DNA from: Candidatus Avelusimicrobium ruminicola
GTDB lineage: Bacteria > Elusimicrobiota > Elusimicrobia > Elusimicrobiales > Elusimicrobiaceae
NCBI GenBank assembly: GCA_900319885.1
Contig: ONQH01000069.1
Span: 1-5,700 of the forward strand
Length of the DNA stretch: 5,700 nucleotides
Direction of reading: 5' to 3'
Made by a program: the position numbers and the translations under genes. Within the stretch, counting starts at the first letter, position 1. Every line of letters begins with the position of its first letter. The notes beneath the pieces are model-generated. The model ran no database searches, was not told the origin of the DNA, and saw only the letters and a list, made by a program, of their open reading frames with translations. Shown piece after piece: positions 4,344 to 5,700 of this stretch.

Positions 4344-5318
4344 TTAGGCTTTTAAGTCGGTAACGCCGGCTTTTTGGGCGGTCTGTTTTAAGATGTCCGC
4401 CGATTTTTTGAGTGCGGTGGCTTCTTCAATACTTAGAGAAATGGGCATTTGCACTTCTACCCCGTTCTTTCCGACGACGGCCGGCATACTTAGCGTGATA
4501 TCGTCAATGCCATACGCCCCGTGCATCATATTTGATACGGGCAATATGGATTTTTCATCACGCACAATGGCCTCGCAAATGCGTTTAAGAGCCATGGCAA
4601 TCCCGTAATAGGTGGCAGTTTTACGTTCAATAATTTCATAGGCGGCATTTTTAACGTCTTCCGCAATTTTCTTCATGGCTTGGACGTGATTATAGTGTCC
4701 GCGCAACTCGCAAAATTTATTGATGGGGACGCCGGCAACGTTTGCGGTACTCCAAACAGCAATTTCACTGTCTCCGTGCTCACCGACGATAAAAGCGTGT
4801 ACGCTTCGGCTATCTACCCCTAAGTGCGTACCCAAAATTTCGCGGAAACGTGCCGTATCCAATACCGTGCCGGAACCGATGACACGGTTTTCGGGTAGTC
4901 CGCTAAGTTTCAGGGCGGTATAAGTAAGAATATCAACAGGGTTGGCGACAATTAGTAAAATACCCTGATAATTTCGCTTGGCAATTTCGGGGATAATAGT
5001 CTTAAAAATTCCTACGTTCTTTTGGACTAAATCCAGGCGTGTCTCCCCCGGTTTTTGGTTGGCTCCGGCGGTGATAATAATAATGGCGGCATCGGCAATA
5101 TCATCATAATTGCCGGCATAAATATTCATGGGTCGGGCATAGGCTTCCCCGTGAGAAATATCCATGGCCTCGCCTTCTGCCTTTTGATGGTTTACATCTA
5201 CTAGAACCATTTCACTAAATAATCCGCTTTGCATGAGAGCAAACGCGGTGGCCGATCCTACAAATCCACATCCGATAATGGCTACTTTGCGGTTATTAAC
5301 TTTAGGTGTTTTAGTCAT
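4344..5318 (-). CDS. ldh: L-lactate dehydrogenase (NAD-dependent)
   Basis: A cytoplasmic enzyme that reduces pyruvate to L-lactate with NADH, regenerating NAD+ during fermentation. The 324 residues match the LDH/MDH superfamily in length. The Rossmann fingerprint GCGFVG is at 16-21, and D41 at the end of strand two indicates NAD rather than NADP. Substrate specificity is set by Q88 in GANQKPGETR; malate dehydrogenases have Arg there. Catalytic residues are R94, N126, D154, R157 (LDTAR) and H181 (GEHGDSE), with T236 in TATYYG. R159 and H174 correspond to Arg173 and His188 of Bacillus LDH, which bind fructose 1,6-bisphosphate, so allosteric activation is likely (inference). The start is supported by AAGGAAGGGGG 6 nt upstream. 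The gene lies 82 bp downstream of the porin gene, separated by a terminator, and is probably transcribed mainly from its own promoter. An MDH assignment is unlikely given Q88. Confidence 0.95.
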   Translation of the reverse strand: MTKTPKVNNRKVAIIGCGFVGSATAFALMQSGLFSEMVLVDVNHQKAEGEAMDISHGEAYARPMNIYAGNYDDIADAAIIIITAGANQKPGETRLDLVQKNVGIFKTIIPEIAKRNYQGILLIVANPVDILTYTALKLSGLPENRVIGSGTVLDTARFREILGTHLGVDSRSVHAFIVGEHGDSEIAVWSTANVAGVPINKFCELRGHYNHVQAMKKIAEDVKNAAYEIIERKTATYYGIAMALKRICEAIVRDEKSILPVSNMMHGAYGIDDITLSMPAVVGKNGVEVQMPISLSIEEATALKKSADILKQTAQKAGVTDLKA

Positions 5319-5324
5319 ATATTT

Positions 5325-5335
5325 CCCCCTTCCTT
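5325..5335 (-). promoter_or_regulatory. Strong ribosome binding site of ldh
   Basis: The minus strand reads AAGGAAGGGGG, ending 6 nt before the ldh ATG. It contains two purine-rich Shine-Dalgarno-like blocks and suggests high translation. Confidence 0.75.
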
Positions 5336-5341
5336 ATATAT

Positions 5342-5347
5342 ATTATA
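5342..5347 (-). promoter_or_regulatory. Candidate -10 box for ldh
   Basis: TATAAT on the minus strand (5347-5342) lies between the porin terminator and the ldh ribosome site and would give a leader of about 17 nt. The bases 16-18 bp upstream lie in the terminator hairpin and do not resemble TTGACA, so the promoter is only half supported. Confidence 0.35.
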
Positions 5348-5353
5348 GAAAAG

Positions 5354-5382
5354 AAAACCCCCGCTAGGTAGCAGGGGTTTTT
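5354..5382 (-). terminator. Intrinsic terminator of the FadL-like porin gene
   Basis: AAAACCCC (5354-5361) pairs with GGGGTTTT (5374-5381). The stem continues past a C-A mismatch with GCT/AGC around a small loop. On the minus strand it is followed by TTTTCTTTTCT. It lies 19 bp beyond the porin stop codon. The flanking A-run and T-run could allow some function in both directions. Confidence 0.85.
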
Positions 5383-5400
5383 GATTAGTTTGTGTGCTTA

Positions 5401-5700
5401 TTAAAACTTATAACCGATGGTGAGCGCAAACATATCTCCGCCACCTTTCCCGTAACGCATTTCTTTATCGCCAAATTGAGTATTGCTGTCTCCTTTTAGG
5501 TGACGACCGAAAATATGCGCATAGGCGATATCGGCGCTCCAGGTTTCCCCTTTGTAGCCAAAACCGATACTTCCAATATGACGATCATCTACAGGAACAA
5601 GTGTATCCATTTCATGCTCGTTGATGGGAGATTTATCATATACATACCCCGCGCGGACAAACCATTTGGGCATAAATTGATATTCTGCAATATCATCATA
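5401..5700 (-). CDS. FadL/OmpP1/TodX-family outer-membrane transport protein, C-terminal part (partial)
   Basis: The frame is open to the right edge and gives the last 99 residues of a larger protein, ending in TAA at 5403-5401. It shows alternating beta-strand patterns of an outer-membrane barrel (KWFVRAGYVYDKSPI, IGSIGFGYKGETWSADIAYAHIF, MFALTIGYKF) and ends in an aromatic Phe, the usual signal for BAM-dependent insertion. The W-x-x-R-A-G-Y-x-Y-D-x-S-P-I segment, followed by a D-R-H-x-G-S-x-G strand and an x-D-x-A-Y-A-H strand, is characteristic of the FadL family, which moves long-chain fatty acids or other hydrophobic compounds across the outer membrane. The substrate cannot be inferred here. 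The N-terminal hatch domain and signal peptide lie outside the window. ATG codons within the fragment, such as the one at 5673, are internal. It is followed by its own terminator, then ldh in the same orientation. Confidence 0.78.
   Translation of the reverse strand, partial: YDDIAEYQFMPKWFVRAGYVYDKSPINEHEMDTLVPVDDRHIGSIGFGYKGETWSADIAYAHIFGRHLKGDSNTQFGDKEMRYGKGGGDMFALTIGYKF

Noticed and set aside
4393..4923. Plus-strand open frames inside ldh
   Set aside because: They are opposite-strand shadows of a well-supported ldh gene, without ribosome sites or domain features.

Overview
The window looks like bacterial chromosome from a fermentative, Gram-negative-type cell. The supports are a C-terminal stretch of a FadL/OmpP1-like outer-membrane barrel ending in Phe, two short secreted proteins, an NAD-type L-lactate dehydrogenase and a MutY glycosylase, with several consensus sigma70-type promoters and intrinsic terminators. 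The overall style would fit a gut-type lineage such as Elusimicrobiota, but this is a low-confidence guess because no marker gene is present.

Layout, left to right. (1) 1-125 is the Lys-rich tail of an unidentified + strand protein. (2) 157-1551 is a compact + strand unit: a near-consensus promoter, two co-transcribed small exported proteins 7 bp apart, and a strong hairpin terminator. The second protein is built of eleven tandem 9-residue repeats that begin exactly at the predicted signal-peptidase cut. (3) 1552-2348 is a gene-free block, very AT-rich after about 1850. It contains a possible long-range RNA stem, two 34-bp direct repeats with competing hairpins, and is bounded by two copies of a short hairpin element. 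(4) 2349-2879 (- strand) encodes a 176-aa protein with a probable C-terminal winged helix. Its promoter (2942-2970) is embedded in repeated GACAT motifs beside a perfect DnaA-box match, and a nested palindrome lies in its leader. (5) 3056-3287 is a non-coding stretch with inverted repeats that resemble a small MITE-like element. (6) mutY (+, 3288-4301) and ldh (-, 4344-5318) converge on a shared bidirectional terminator. (7) A FadL-like porin (-, runs off the right edge) ends in its own terminator just upstream of ldh.

How it works together: mutY (8-oxoG:A repair) and ldh (pyruvate to lactate, NAD+ regeneration) are ordinary housekeeping genes. The least explained parts are the secreted repeat-protein pair and the 1.3-kb block from 1552 to 3060, where a DNA-binding-type protein sits next to repeats, a DnaA-box match and a long AT-rich tract. 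That arrangement resembles a replicon or integrated element, but no recognisable replication initiator, integrase or transposase is present, so this remains a hypothesis.
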